From Alistipes sp. (lineage in GTDB: Bacteria > Bacteroidota > Bacteroidia > Bacteroidales > Rikenellaceae), in contig JAGBCY010000031.1 in assembly GCA_017937765.1 (NCBI GenBank), positions 1-54,193 on the forward strand: 54,193 bases of DNA. The letters are read 5' to 3'. A program made the position numbers and the translations under genes. Shown here one piece after another: positions 8,296 through 17,351 of the stretch (position 1 is its first letter; each line of letters opens with the position of its first letter). The notes beneath the pieces were generated by a model. It saw only the letters and a list, made by a program, of their open reading frames with translations. It was not told the origin of the DNA and did no database searches.

Positions 8296-9276
8296 TCAGT
8301 CGATATTTACGAGTTCGTACTCCTTTGAGCCGAGACCAATCTGCTCGGCATAATCCACGATGTGTGTGCCGTGGCGTGACTTGATACGCTCCAAGAGCGG
8401 ACCGTTGTCGTTGCCATCCTCGGGAGTGATGTTAAAGACGATGTCGAGGCAGGCCTGATCGAGAGCCACGGGGTCGGTCGAGGCGAGGATGCCCACATCC
8501 TTAAGCAACGGATCGGCGGGGTGTGCATCGCAATCGCAGTCGATCGACATATTGTTCATTACGTTGATATAGACGATGTTGCCCTCTCCAAAATAGTCGT
8601 GTACCGACTGTGCTGCAGCAGCCATTGACTCGAGGAAGCCGATCTGATCGCCCGTGAAGCCCCACATCTCATCGGGGTTCTCGGTATTGCCGACAGAGTG
8701 GATATATGCCTTGCCGTTACGCGAGGCTACGCCGATCGACTGGTTCTTAAGCACGCCGCCAAAGCCACCCATAGCGTGACCCTTGAAGTGGGCGAGGTTG
8801 ATCATAAAGTCGTAGTTCTCGATATTCTTACCCACGAGGTTATACTTCAGATGTGTGGTATCCTGCACGGGGATGCGAATCTCACCCTCGGTATCCATAA
8901 TATCTACGTCGGCGATGGCAAAGAAGCCGTGCTCGCGGGCAGCCTTGAGGTGCTCCTCCGACGAGAATCGGCGACCGCGATATGCCGTGTTACACTCCAC
9001 GATGGTGCCGTCAACCGACTGAACGAGACGGCCGATAAGCTCGGGCTTGAGGTAGTTCTTGCCGCCGGGCTCGCCCGTCGATATCTTTACAGCCACGCGG
9101 CCATCGGCCTCCACGCCCAACGCTTCGTAAACGCGGAGCAAGCCCTCGGGCGAGATGTCGGTTGTCATATAGACCTTAGGCGGTGCTTGCTGCTCGGCGT
9201 CATCCGCGCTCTTTTGGTTGTTGCCACAAGCGGTGAACATCGTAGCAGTCAAGAGTAGTAGTGCTAATTTCTTCAT
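8296..9276 (-). CDS. DUF362 domain lipoprotein
   Basis: 326 aa. The signal peptide ends in a lipobox-like FTAC (Cys17), so it should be lipid-anchored. The body matches the DUF362 family, as in VAVKISTGEPGGKNYLKP, INLAHFKGHAMGGFGG and the late STDPVALDQACLD. Family members are often fused to ferredoxin-like domains and are of unknown activity; no 4Fe-4S CxxCxxC cluster is visible here. It sits between the small membrane protein and the 190-aa protein genes, and the three are likely one transcript. Confidence 0.88.
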   Translation of the reverse strand: MKKLALLLLTATMFTACGNNQKSADDAEQQAPPKVYMTTDISPEGLLRVYEALGVEADGRVAVKISTGEPGGKNYLKPELIGRLVQSVDGTIVECNTAYRGRRFSSEEHLKAAREHGFFAIADVDIMDTEGEIRIPVQDTTHLKYNLVGKNIENYDFMINLAHFKGHAMGGFGGVLKNQSIGVASRNGKAYIHSVGNTENPDEMWGFTGDQIGFLESMAAAAQSVHDYFGEGNIVYINVMNNMSIDCDCDAHPADPLLKDVGILASTDPVALDQACLDIVFNITPEDGNDNGPLLERIKSRHGTHIVDYAEQIGLGSKEYELVNID

Positions 9277-9311
9277 AGTGTGGTGTTTGTGATTTATTAT
9301 TTAACTATTCG

Positions 9312-9644
9312 TTACTCCTTGTCGTCCTTCTCCTCTTTCTCCTCCTTAGGCTCGCGAGCACGAAGCTCGTCACGCTCGGCCTGCAATGCCTTAACCTGCT
9401 CGTTTAGCTCCTGCTCCTTTCTCGATGCCTCGATGTCGGCCTCCGAGATATAGCGGCTAAACTGCTTAAACGACGATGCCGCAGCGAGGGCCAATAGGAA
9501 TGTGAGGATGTTTGACACGAGAATACCTGCGTACGGAGGCATCTCGAGAGCTAGAGCTATGGCTGCGATGATGATAAGGCACTCGGCGATAACAAAGCCT
9601 AAAACCTTAACGATAAGTACAAACTTCTGAATCTTAGTCTTCAT
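9312..9644 (-). CDS. Small two-helix membrane protein with charged coiled-coil tail
   Basis: 110 aa. Two transmembrane helices (about 9-31 and 38-57) are followed by a long hydrophilic helix (about 65-110) rich in Glu, Lys and Arg, with heptad-like spacing and a KEEKEEKDDKE end. No known domain is recognised. It is on the same strand as DUF362, 35 bases upstream of it, and 178 bases downstream of the CYTH gene. The topology suggests a small membrane scaffold, which is inference. Confidence 0.7.
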   Translation of the reverse strand: MKTKIQKFVLIVKVLGFVIAECLIIIAAIALALEMPPYAGILVSNILTFLLALAAASSFKQFSRYISEADIEASRKEQELNEQVKALQAERDELRAREPKEEKEEKDDKE

Positions 9645-9822
9645 AATATTCTCATTTTATAGGTCTGTTCAACCTCTGTTGGTCGCCCCGACCTTTATAT
9701 ACAATGTGCGTTGTTCTGATGGCTTGTGTGAGCGAGCTTGTCGTCACGCCCCGATTGATTTACCCCTCTCGCGAGTTATCATTGTTTGCCTTCGGTGGTG
9801 TCTTCACTTTAGGCGTCGTTCG

Positions 9823-10305
9823 CTATTCACGCTCCTCCTCGCTCCACGCCTTATAGGGGTGGGCGCGTAGGTGGGAGTTGTAGTAGCGGCGTATGCCCGT
9901 CACCTCGCGGCCGAGCCACGCGGGGCGTGCAAACTCCTCATCCACCGAGCAGAGCTCCACCTCGGCAATCGTAAGTCCGTGGTTATCGCCCTCGAATTCG
10001 TCGACCTCGAAGGTGTGGCCCTCGAAGTCCACATGATAGCGATGCTTCTCGATGAGTGAGCCCTCGGCCAGCTGAAGAAGCTCCATAGCCTCGCGAGGCT
10101 CGATCTCCTTCTCCCACTCGAAGCGCGAGAGGCCGCCGTCGAGCGATGGACCCTTGATTGTGAGCCACGCACGCTCGTCGCTCGTGCGTACGCGTACTGT
10201 CCGTCGCCCCGAGGCTATATAGCCCTGCACGAGGTGTGACACGCTGTGGGCGAGCTCCTTATACTCGCCCACAACCAAAAACTTACGTTCGATCTCCTCA
10301 GCCAT
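9823..10305 (-). CDS. CYTH domain protein (triphosphate tunnel phosphohydrolase)
   Basis: 160 aa, the length of the short bacterial CYTH proteins. The signature EIERKFL opens the protein (4-10). Tunnel residues follow: RVR (38-40), KG in LTIKGP, the E-K-E set around 66, HRYHVD, EVDEFEG and IAEVEL. Characterised relatives hydrolyse inorganic tripolyphosphate or thiamine triphosphate, so tripolyphosphatase is the best guess. It begins 6 bases after the peptidase stop, as if in an operon. Confidence 0.9.
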   Translation of the reverse strand: MAEEIERKFLVVGEYKELAHSVSHLVQGYIASGRRTVRVRTSDERAWLTIKGPSLDGGLSRFEWEKEIEPREAMELLQLAEGSLIEKHRYHVDFEGHTFEVDEFEGDNHGLTIAEVELCSVDEEFARPAWLGREVTGIRRYYNSHLRAHPYKAWSEEERE

Positions 10306-10311
10306 TATATA

Positions 10312-11700
10312 CTACTCCTCGTATGCAAACATAGGATCCCACGAGGGAAGCATCACGGGCTTCTGGTCGAGGAGCTTGAGAGTCTCGGCGGGGATGTACT
10401 TCTTGTCCACAACCACGCGGAACATATACTCCTCAAACCACTCGTCTGTCATAATGAGGTTGCCCTGCCAGCCGGCAGCGGGACCCCAGCTGTTCTCTAC
10501 CATCCACTTCTTGGGGTTGCCCTCGGCGTCGAGGTCTACGGCGATGAGGGTCATAGCGTGTGACGAGCCGCTGGCGAAGGTACGTACGCGTTGCTCCTTG
10601 TTCATCGGGAACTCTACGCCCATAAGTGACTCGTAGTCGAAGTTAGCGATGTCGAGCGTGCCCTTCTTCGAAAGCAGGTACTTGCCCACGTCGCACGAGA
10701 AGTACATCGCGGTGTTATCCTTAATCGAGGCGATAGCCAGAGCCTTAACCTCGTCGATGGGGAGGTTGAGATATACCCAGTTGTCGCCGTCGTACACGTG
10801 GCGATCGTACTCGATCTCGTAAACCTTGTAGTACTCGCGCGAGGGGTCGTTCATAACCATCACGAAGTCCTCCTCGAGGTTGATGTCGCCGAAGTACTCC
10901 TTGTAGAACGACTGCGGAGTGTAGAGCTTGGTATCCACAACGTTACCATCCTTGTCGCGACGTGTCCACTCGAACTCGGTGGGAGGTACGCCGTAGGCAC
11001 GCACAAGCATCGAGTAGATCTCCTTGAGCATCTCGGTCTTGAGGGCTACGGGCGAGCGACGATCGCGCTGCTCGCGGAGCGTGAGGCCGAACTCGCGGAG
11101 CTTGAGCTTAATGAGGTTGCCCACCTGAGCAGTGTTGTTCGACTGATAGTTCTCGGGCATAACCTCTGCGGGCACTACGCCATACTTCATCACGAGGTTC
11201 GACACGCCCGTAAACTGACCACCGTCGCTCAGCGGATTCTTGAACAACCACTCCACCTGACGATCCTCCATCGGGAGGTGCTTGGTGTCGATCACGGCCT
11301 GAAGAAAGAGGTTCGACTTCTCGAGCTGGTCGTAGAAGAAGAGGTAGTTCTGTGAGAACTCCATACCGCTGAGGTCGAGCTCGTCGATCATCTTGGCACG
11401 CAAGACGTTAAGGCCGGTGAAGAGCCAGCAGCGTCCCGACTGCTGCTGGTCGGTGATGCCCTTGGTCTTTACGCGGTGTGAGAAGTGGGTGTCGATCATC
11501 GCGAGGTTATCGGCATTGGTTGCGAGCTCTGCTACTGGGTTTAGAGCCAGAGCGTTACGTGCTGCGCGCTCAGCTTCGCTGTTGGTCTGACCGGTGCGTA
11601 TCTCGGTGAGCATATCGGCGGTGATGCCACCCTTGTCCTGCTGTGCAGAAAGTGCGCCCACGCTCAAGAGTGCGAGGGCGGTGATAAGAACTCTTTTCAT
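10312..11700 (-). CDS. Secreted C1-family cysteine peptidase (bleomycin hydrolase/PepC-like)
   Basis: 462 aa. A signal peptide (1-19, cut at LSA) precedes a papain-like PepC/bleomycin hydrolase fold. The triad is visible: Cys91 in QQSGRCWLF, His381 in GSSHAMTL and Asn403 in MVENSWGP. Classical PepC is cytosolic; the leader suggests periplasmic aminopeptidase action, common among Bacteroidales. A -7 element (TATATTTG) lies 41 bases upstream. The CYTH gene follows immediately. Confidence 0.93.
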   Translation of the reverse strand: MKRVLITALALLSVGALSAQQDKGGITADMLTEIRTGQTNSEAERAARNALALNPVAELATNADNLAMIDTHFSHRVKTKGITDQQQSGRCWLFTGLNVLRAKMIDELDLSGMEFSQNYLFFYDQLEKSNLFLQAVIDTKHLPMEDRQVEWLFKNPLSDGGQFTGVSNLVMKYGVVPAEVMPENYQSNNTAQVGNLIKLKLREFGLTLREQRDRRSPVALKTEMLKEIYSMLVRAYGVPPTEFEWTRRDKDGNVVDTKLYTPQSFYKEYFGDINLEEDFVMVMNDPSREYYKVYEIEYDRHVYDGDNWVYLNLPIDEVKALAIASIKDNTAMYFSCDVGKYLLSKKGTLDIANFDYESLMGVEFPMNKEQRVRTFASGSSHAMTLIAVDLDAEGNPKKWMVENSWGPAAGWQGNLIMTDEWFEEYMFRVVVDKKYIPAETLKLLDQKPVMLPSWDPMFAYEE

Positions 11701-11740
11701 AATCTTTTATCTTTATGTTATACGTTGACAAATTAATGTA

Positions 11741-11748
11741 CAAATATA
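11741..11748 (-). promoter_or_regulatory. -7 promoter element for the C1 peptidase gene
   Basis: TATATTTG on the minus strand matches TAnnTTTG. No clean TTTG was seen 19-21 bases upstream. Confidence 0.5.
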
Positions 11749-11815
11749 AGCAAAAAGATTGATAACTACAATTCTTACCAAAAAAATATCTTCTGCCGTT
11801 CAGAAAAAAATGATA

Positions 11816-13009
11816 TCAGTCGTCGGAGCCCAAGACCCTGCTTTTGCGGTATAGTAGGGCGGTAACCACGGCAAGGAGGAGTGTTATTACCCCATTTGCG
11901 AGGAACGCAAACGTGGGCTGTGAGGTGTGGAAGAGTCGGTTGATGCCATCCATAATGAGTGGTGCGATGAGTATCGCCAAGTAGTTCACGGCCATCACCC
12001 ACGCCAGTGCGAGTGTCGCCTGCTCGGGAGGAGCGTTTGTTGCCGCCTTGTCGTAGACGATCGGCTGCATAATGCCGTAGCCTAAGCCCGAGAGTATTGC
12101 ACCCGAGCAGAGCGATAGCGTCGTTGCGTGAGGAATGGACATTATGCCGAGTCCGAGACCCATAACCACGAGCGAACAGAGATTCACGCGACTACCGAGG
12201 ATACGTATTATCGTGTTAAGCATAAATCCTGGCAGCATAATAGCGAGGAAGAAAAGCGATATTACTACACCTGCGATAGAACTGCTCAGCTTAGCATCGG
12301 CCGCTACGTACGAGGTGTTGAACGTGACGACGAGCGATAGATAGGTGATTGCGAAGTAGAAGATTGCTATTGCAACTATCATCCTGAGGTTTAAGTTCTT
12401 CTGTCGGTTTTGTGCTCCCGATGGAGGCTCGGGCGATGGGGTGGTACGACTGAGAGCAGGGATGAGTATTAGGGTGATTGCGGGGAAGAGGTAGACTATG
12501 AATGCGAGGTGCCACTCAATGCCCGCAAGATAACCACTTAACGATGTTGCTGCAACGAGTGTGAGGTTGTTCACCGCTGAGCTGATACCGAGCTGTCGCA
12601 CACGGCTGTCGCCCGTAAAGTAGTCGACGACAAGACCCGTAGATAGAGGTATGATGATGCCTGCGCCTATGCCCATTATCGCACCGAGGATGATGAGTCC
12701 GGTGAGGCTGCGTGTCAGTAGCGACCCTATGCCGCTAAGGAGAAATATCACTGTGCCCGTGACAAGTAGCCGTATCTTGTTACCTCTGACCGACCACCGT
12801 CCCGAGAGGAGCATAAAGGGTATTATCATCAGTGATGGCAGCGATTCGAGCATTTCGACCTCGAGCTCGCTGGCATATGGAAATATCGTGTCGAGCTTCT
12901 CGAGGATTGGTGATATGGCCAACCCCGGGAGCGATACTATGGCCGACACGGACCACACAGCCACAAGTGCCACAAGCGGCATCGTGCCCTTTCCGGTGTT
13001 TATCTTCAT
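11816..13009 (-). CDS. MFS transporter
   Basis: 397 aa from the chosen start (MKINTGKGT). About 12 hydrophobic helices, with a glycine-rich helix around IMGIGAGIIIPLSTGL and the typical cytoplasmic break after the sixth helix (TPSPEPPSGAQNRQK). The open frame runs upstream to 13135, but those 42 residues are hydrophilic and non-helical, while the Met at 13009 directly precedes the first membrane segment. Substrate unknown. Transcribed divergently from glyA; the 126 bases upstream contain GCTGCG/CGCAGC (13060-13065 and 13090-13095) that could pair in the leader RNA. Confidence 0.88.
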   Translation of the reverse strand: MKINTGKGTMPLVALVAVWSVSAIVSLPGLAISPILEKLDTIFPYASELEVEMLESLPSLMIIPFMLLSGRWSVRGNKIRLLVTGTVIFLLSGIGSLLTRSLTGLIILGAIMGIGAGIIIPLSTGLVVDYFTGDSRVRQLGISSAVNNLTLVAATSLSGYLAGIEWHLAFIVYLFPAITLILIPALSRTTPSPEPPSGAQNRQKNLNLRMIVAIAIFYFAITYLSLVVTFNTSYVAADAKLSSSIAGVVISLFFLAIMLPGFMLNTIIRILGSRVNLCSLVVMGLGLGIMSIPHATTLSLCSGAILSGLGYGIMQPIVYDKAATNAPPEQATLALAWVMAVNYLAILIAPLIMDGINRLFHTSQPTFAFLANGVITLLLAVVTALLYRKSRVLGSDD

Positions 13010-13163
13010 AGCTAAGACGTTTTCCTTTACGCTTAAGCAATAGCCTTGCCACGGAGTCGGCTGCGCGGTAATTAAATTGTTTCGTACTTCGCAGCTTTCG
13101 CCGTAGATGCTCACCTCAAAAGATGAAAATATCATTTATTGGGTGCGATTTTCTGCTCGACGT

Positions 13164-13194
13164 TTTGATTTTCAAAATTAAGTTATTACCTTTG
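13164..13194 (+). promoter_or_regulatory. Promoter for glyA
   Basis: TTTG (13164-13167), 19-base spacer, TACCTTTG (13187-13194): a textbook Bacteroidota promoter. The glyA start is 42 bases downstream. Confidence 0.8.
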
Positions 13195-13236
13195 TTAGTT
13201 GGAAATGATTATTTTTTAACCTTACTATAAACTGAA

Positions 13237-14517
13237 ATGAACAAAGACTTACAGATTTTTGACCTGATCGCCGAGGAGCGTTCACGTCAGATGAAGGGTA
13301 TCGAGCTTATCGCATCGGAGAATTTCGTTAGCGACCAGGTGATGGCAGCTATGGGCTCTGTATGTACAAACAAGTATGCCGAGGGTTATCCCGCAGCACG
13401 CTACTATGGTGGTTGCGAGGTGGTTGACAAGATCGAGAATCTCGCTATCGAGCGCATCTGCAAGCTCTATGGTGCGGCTTATGCTAACGTTCAGCCCCAC
13501 TCTGGCGCACAGGCAAATATGGCAGTATTCTTCGCTTGCCTCAAGCCCGGCGATACATTTATGGGTCTCGACCTTTCGCACGGCGGTCACCTCTCGCACG
13601 GTTCGCCAGTGAATATGTCGGGTATGTACTTCAAGGCTGTTGGCTATAAGCTCAAGGAGGAGACCGGTAACATCGACTACGACGAGATGGAGGCATTGGC
13701 TCTCGAGCACAAGCCTAAGCTCATCGTGGGTGGTGCTTCGGCATTCTCTCGTGAGTGGGACTACAAGCGTATGCGTGAGATCGCCGACAAGGTAGGTGCA
13801 TTGCTTCTCATTGATATGGCTCACACCGCAGGTCTTATCGCGGCAGGTCTCTTGGATAACCCCGTTAAGTATGCTCACATCGTGACCTCTACAACCCATA
13901 AGACCCTCCGTGGTCCTCGTGGCGGTATCATCCTTATGGGTGAGGACTTCGACAATCCGTGGGGCTACACAACTCCTAAGGGCGTTGTTAAGAAGATGTC
14001 GCAGATCTTGAACTCTGCTGTATTTCCCGGTATTCAGGGCGGTCCGCTGGAGCACGTCATCGCAGCTAAGGCTGTAGCCTTTGGCGAGGCTCTCACTCCC
14101 GAGTATAAGGAGTACCAGCAGCAGGTAGTTAAGAACTCTAAGGCTCTGGCTGAGGCCCTCACAAAGCGTGGTTATAAGATCGTATCGGGTGGTACCGATA
14201 ACCATCTTATGCTCGTTGACCTTCGCACTAAGTTCCCCGAGCTTACTGGTAAACTTGCGGAGAAGTGCCTTGTCGCTGCCGACATTACTACCAACAAGAA
14301 TATGGTTCCCTTCGACTCTCGTACCCCCTTCACTACATCGGGCTTGCGCTTTGGTACGCCCGCTATCACCACACGTGGTGTGAAGGAGGATAAGATGGAT
14401 TACATTGCCGAGCTTATCGATCGTGTACTCTCTGATCCCGAGAACGAGGCAAACATTGCAGCAGTTCGCGCTGATGTTAATGCTATGATGGCGGAGTATC
14501 CGTTGTTCGCCTGGTAA
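13237..14517 (+). CDS. glyA: Serine hydroxymethyltransferase
   Basis: PLP enzyme that interconverts serine and glycine with tetrahydrofolate, 426 aa, full length. [10 protein letters not shown] (21-30), YPAARYYGG (51-59), LIDMAHTAG (191-199) and the PLP lysine in [11 protein letters not shown] (Lys222) are all present. Codon use is strongly biased (GGT, CGT, AAC, AAG), as expected of a highly expressed gene. The structured repeats begin one base after its stop codon. Confidence 0.98.
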   Translation: MNKDLQIFDLIAEERSRQMKGIELIASENFVSDQVMAAMGSVCTNKYAEGYPAARYYGGCEVVDKIENLAIERICKLYGAAYANVQPHSGAQANMAVFFACLKPGDTFMGLDLSHGGHLSHGSPVNMSGMYFKAVGYKLKEETGNIDYDEMEALALEHKPKLIVGGASAFSREWDYKRMREIADKVGALLLIDMAHTAGLIAAGLLDNPVKYAHIVTSTTHKTLRGPRGGIILMGEDFDNPWGYTTPKGVVKKMSQILNSAVFPGIQGGPLEHVIAAKAVAFGEALTPEYKEYQQQVVKNSKALAEALTKRGYKIVSGGTDNHLMLVDLRTKFPELTGKLAEKCLVAADITTNKNMVPFDSRTPFTTSGLRFGTPAITTRGVKEDKMDYIAELIDRVLSDPENEANIAAVRADVNAMMAEYPLFAW

Positions 14518-14641
14518 TTTCTTGTGATAAGCCGCAATCTGCGGCACCAAGCCTCAGAGCCCCGAATGGGAAATACGCTTAAGTATGTCCCATCCGAGGC
14601 TCTTTCATTTGGCACTGCATCTCACGACTTCTCGCAAGAAA
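14518..14641 (+). repeat. Palindromic element family 1, copy A
   Basis: 124 nt bounded by imperfect 14-nt inverted ends TTTCTTGTGATAAG (14518-14531) and CTTCTCGCAAGAAA (14628-14641). Inside are arm 1, GCCGCA-ATC-TGCGGC (14531-14545), and arm 2, with AGAGCC/GGCTCT (14556-14561, 14598-14603), ATGGGA/TCCCAT (14566-14571, 14588-14593) and ATAC/GTAT (14573-14576, 14583-14586). Copy B abuts it. The glyA terminator function is probably included. Confidence 0.8.
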
Positions 14642-14763
14642 TTTCTCGTGATAAGTGGCCTACTTCGGCACCTTAGTCAAAATGGCGAATGGGAAATACG
14701 TCAAGTATGTCCCACCCGCCATTTCTCGTGTCGGCACCAAATTAAACCCCTTCTCGCAAGAAA
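14642..14763 (+). repeat. Palindromic element family 1, copy B
   Basis: 122 nt with ends TTTCTCGTGATAAG (14642-14655) and CTTCTCGCAAGAAA (14750-14763). Arm 2 keeps the copy A core (TGGGA, ATAC, GTAT, TCCCA), but its outer helix is AAATGGCG/CGCCATTT (14680-14687, 14717-14724), different in sequence yet fully paired. Arm 1 is a weaker hairpin at about 14656-14670. Confidence 0.8.
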
Positions 14764-14804
14764 TTAGGGTGTGCTTGTCCGTGTCAACAAAGATATTATT
14801 AATT

Positions 14805-14846
14805 ACTCACTACTCACTACTCACTGCTCACTACTCATTACTCATT
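14805..14846 (+). repeat. Heptamer tandem repeat (6 units)
   Basis: Three ACTCACT units, one GCTCACT and two ACTCATT lie head to tail. This slippage-prone tract is about 85 bases upstream of the sufB promoter. The rest of 14764-14930 shows nothing I can name. Confidence 0.8.
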
Positions 14847-14930
14847 GTTAGAGTGTTTCTGATCTGTAATTCGTTACACCCAAACAACGCCCGTCCTTAT
14901 ACCCGCATAACAATAATTGATAGCCGTAGA

Positions 14931-14961
14931 TTGACTTTGTGAATAATTTTTGTTACCTTTG
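14931..14961 (+). promoter_or_regulatory. Promoter for the suf operon
   Basis: TTGA (14931-14934), 19-base spacer, TACCTTTG (14954-14961); the -33 box is one base off consensus. sufB starts 20 bases downstream. Confidence 0.65.
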
Positions 14962-14981
14962 CGCGATATTATTATAAGAAG

Positions 14982-16427
14982 ATGGAAAACAAAGATCAAA
15001 ATATATTACAAGAGCTCGAATCGAGCGATTATAAGTACGGCTTCGTCACCGACATCGAGACCGAGACCATTGGTCGCGGCCTCTCGGAGGAGGTCATACG
15101 CCTTATCTCGGAGAAGAAGGGCGAGCCTGACTGGATGCTCGAGCGTAGGCTCAAGGCCTATCGCCACTGGCTCACGTTGCCCCACCCCGAGTGGGCACAT
15201 CTCGATATCCCCGAGATCGACTTTCAGGATGTAATCTACTACGCTGCCCCCAAGCAGAAGAAGCAGCTAAACTCTATGGACGAGGTAGACCCCGAGCTCA
15301 AGCGTACGTTCGATAAATTGGGCATTCCGCTCGAGGAGCAGATGGCTTTAGCGGGCGTTGCGGTTGATGCCGTGATGGACTCGGTGTCGGTAAAGACCAC
15401 GTTCCGCGACACGCTGGCCGAGAAGGGTATTATCTTCTGCTCGATATCGGAGGCTATAAAGGAGCATCCTGAGCTTATTAAGAAGTATCTCGGCTCGGTG
15501 GTACCCTATACCGATAACTTCTACGCGGCACTCAACGCTGCGGTATTCTCCGACGGCTCGTTCTGTTATATCCCTAAGGGTGTGCGCTGCCCGATGGAAC
15601 TCTCTACCTACTTCCGCATCAATGCCGAGGGTACGGGTCAGTTCGAGCGTACGCTTATCGTTGCAGACGAGGGTTCATACGTGAGCTACCTGGAGGGATG
15701 TACTGCACCACGCCGCGACGAGAATCAGTTGCACGCCGCTGTGGTGGAGATTGTGGTGGAGAAGGATGCCGACGTGAAGTACTCTACGGTGCAGAACTGG
15801 TACCCGGGCGATAAGGATGGCAAGGGTGGTATCTACAACTTCGTCACGAAGCGAGGCATCTGCCGCGAGGGTGCACACCTCTCGTGGACGCAGGTAGAGA
15901 CCGGCTCGGCTATCACGTGGAAGTATCCGAGCTGTATCCTTCAGGGTGATAACTCGTCAGGCGAGTTCTACTCGGTGGCTATGACCAACAATTATCAGCA
16001 GGCCGACACGGGCACGAAGATGATACACATCGGCCGCAACACGCGTTCGCGCATCGTGTCGAAGGGTATCTCGGCTGGCCGCTCGCAGAATGCCTATCGA
16101 GGTTTGGTGCGTGTGGCAAAGGTGGCAGAGAATGCGCGTAACTACTCGCAGTGCGACTCGTTGCTTATCGGCGATAAGTGTGGCGCACACACCTTTCCTG
16201 TCATCGACTGCCATAACCCCTCGGCTGTGTTGGAGCACGAGGCTACGACGTCGAAGATATCAGAGGAGCAGCTCTTCTACTGCAACCAGCGAGGCATCAC
16301 GACCGAGGATGCCGTGGGCCTTATCGTCAACGGCTATGCCCGCGAGGTGCTGGCGAAGCTGCCTATGGAGTTTGCCGTCGAGGCACAGAAGCTCCTCGCG
16401 CTATCGTTGGAGGGAAGCGTAGGATAG
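14982..16427 (+). CDS. sufB: Fe-S cluster assembly scaffold SufB
   Basis: 481 aa, full length. It forms the SufBC2D complex that assembles Fe-S clusters on SufB using SufC ATPase. Typical SufB sequence is seen throughout: [12 protein letters not shown] near 37, [14 protein letters not shown] in the middle, SYLEGCTAP with its conserved Cys, and [14 protein letters not shown] near the end. First gene of sufB-sufC-sufD-sufS; no sufE or sufA is adjacent. The 165-nt gap to sufC is filled by a structured repeat. Confidence 0.97.
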   Translation: MENKDQNILQELESSDYKYGFVTDIETETIGRGLSEEVIRLISEKKGEPDWMLERRLKAYRHWLTLPHPEWAHLDIPEIDFQDVIYYAAPKQKKQLNSMDEVDPELKRTFDKLGIPLEEQMALAGVAVDAVMDSVSVKTTFRDTLAEKGIIFCSISEAIKEHPELIKKYLGSVVPYTDNFYAALNAAVFSDGSFCYIPKGVRCPMELSTYFRINAEGTGQFERTLIVADEGSYVSYLEGCTAPRRDENQLHAAVVEIVVEKDADVKYSTVQNWYPGDKDGKGGIYNFVTKRGICREGAHLSWTQVETGSAITWKYPSCILQGDNSSGEFYSVAMTNNYQQADTGTKMIHIGRNTRSRIVSKGISAGRSQNAYRGLVRVAKVAENARNYSQCDSLLIGDKCGAHTFPVIDCHNPSAVLEHEATTSKISEEQLFYCNQRGITTEDAVGLIVNGYAREVLAKLPMEFAVEAQKLLALSLEGSVG

Positions 16428-16548
16428 AAGCTGTCTAACAGGGCCGCTTTGTTGTTATGCTCGCTCTCAAAATGCTCATTTACGTCAAGTGAACTACGCT
16501 TTTTCAGAGCTTCGCGAGCTTAAAATCAGCTCCTGTTATACAACTTCT
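16426..16548 (+). repeat. Palindromic element family 2, copy C (sufB-sufC spacer)
   Basis: Nested pairing: AAG/CTT and TGT/ACA around TAACAGG/CCTGTTA (16436-16442, 16532-16538), then GCTCGC/GCGAGC (16459-16464, 16514-16519), CTCT/AGAG, AAAA/TTTT, GC/GC and TTTAC-GTCAA-GTGAA (16479-16493). The core matches the copy at 53351-53412. It lies inside the suf operon and could set the sufC/sufB mRNA ratio. Confidence 0.75.
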
Positions 16549-16592
16549 TATGTTAGAATATTTTAGGAAAAGAGTAAAAACGAAGTATAGAT

Positions 16593-17348
16593 ATGTTAAA
16601 GGTTGAAAATCTGCACGCCTCGGTTGGCGATAAGGAGATTCTTAAGGGCATAAACCTCGAGGTCAAGGCTGGTGAGGTACACGCCATTATGGGCCCAAAT
16701 GGCTCGGGTAAGTCGACGCTTGCCTCGGTCTTGGCGGGTAACGAGAAGTTCACGGTTACGGCCGGTAGCGTTGAGTTCGAGGGCGAGGACCTCCTTAAGC
16801 TACCCATCGAGGATCGTGCACGTCGAGGTTTGTTCCTCGGCTTCCAGTACCCCGTTGAGATTCCGGGTGTTACGATGGCTAACTTTATGAAGATTGCGGT
16901 TAACGAGCAGCGTAAGCACCGTGGCTTGGAGCCCCTCACGGCGGCTGAATATTTGAAGATGATGCGCGAGAAGAGTGCCATTGTTGAGCTCGACTCGAAG
17001 CTCACATCGCGTGCCGTTAACGAGGGTTTCTCGGGTGGCGAGAAGAAGAAGAATGAGATATTCCAGATGGCTATGCTCGAGCCCAAGTTGGCGATTCTCG
17101 ACGAGACCGACTCGGGCCTCGATATCGACGCTCTGCGTATTGTGGCTACGGGTGTCACACGCCTTAAGCGCGAGGATAACGCCACGGTGGTAATCACACA
17201 CTATCAGCGTCTTTTGGATTATATCGTCCCCGACTATGTGCACGTCTTGTACAAGGGCCGTATCATCTACACGGGCGACAAGACGCTGGCACTGAAGCTC
17301 GAGAAGGAGGGCTACGACTGGCTTATCAACGACTATCGAGAGGAGTAG
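16593..17348 (+). CDS. sufC: Fe-S cluster assembly ATPase SufC
   Basis: 251 aa ABC-type ATPase of the SufBC2D complex. Walker A GPNGSGKST (34-42), the SufC-specific signature FSGGEKKKNE and Walker B LAILDETDSGLDID are clear, and VITHYQRLLDYIVPD follows. No membrane domain partner exists; it drives conformational change in SufB and SufD. sufD follows after 3 bases. Confidence 0.97.
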   Translation: MLKVENLHASVGDKEILKGINLEVKAGEVHAIMGPNGSGKSTLASVLAGNEKFTVTAGSVEFEGEDLLKLPIEDRARRGLFLGFQYPVEIPGVTMANFMKIAVNEQRKHRGLEPLTAAEYLKMMREKSAIVELDSKLTSRAVNEGFSGGEKKKNEIFQMAMLEPKLAILDETDSGLDIDALRIVATGVTRLKREDNATVVITHYQRLLDYIVPDYVHVLYKGRIIYTGDKTLALKLEKEGYDWLINDYREE

Positions 17349-17351
17349 GCT

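Noticed and set aside
9645-9822. Possible tRNA or small gene between the CYTH and small membrane protein genes
   Set aside because: No cloverleaf or TTC loop motif and no credible ORF.
11816-13135. Longer start for the MFS transporter
   Set aside because: The extra 42 residues are hydrophilic and without a membrane segment; the Met at 13009 directly precedes the first helix.
13282-14550. 422-aa antisense frame covering all of glyA
   Set aside because: Long antisense frames arise from the biased codons of highly expressed genes; the product has no motif and no upstream signal.
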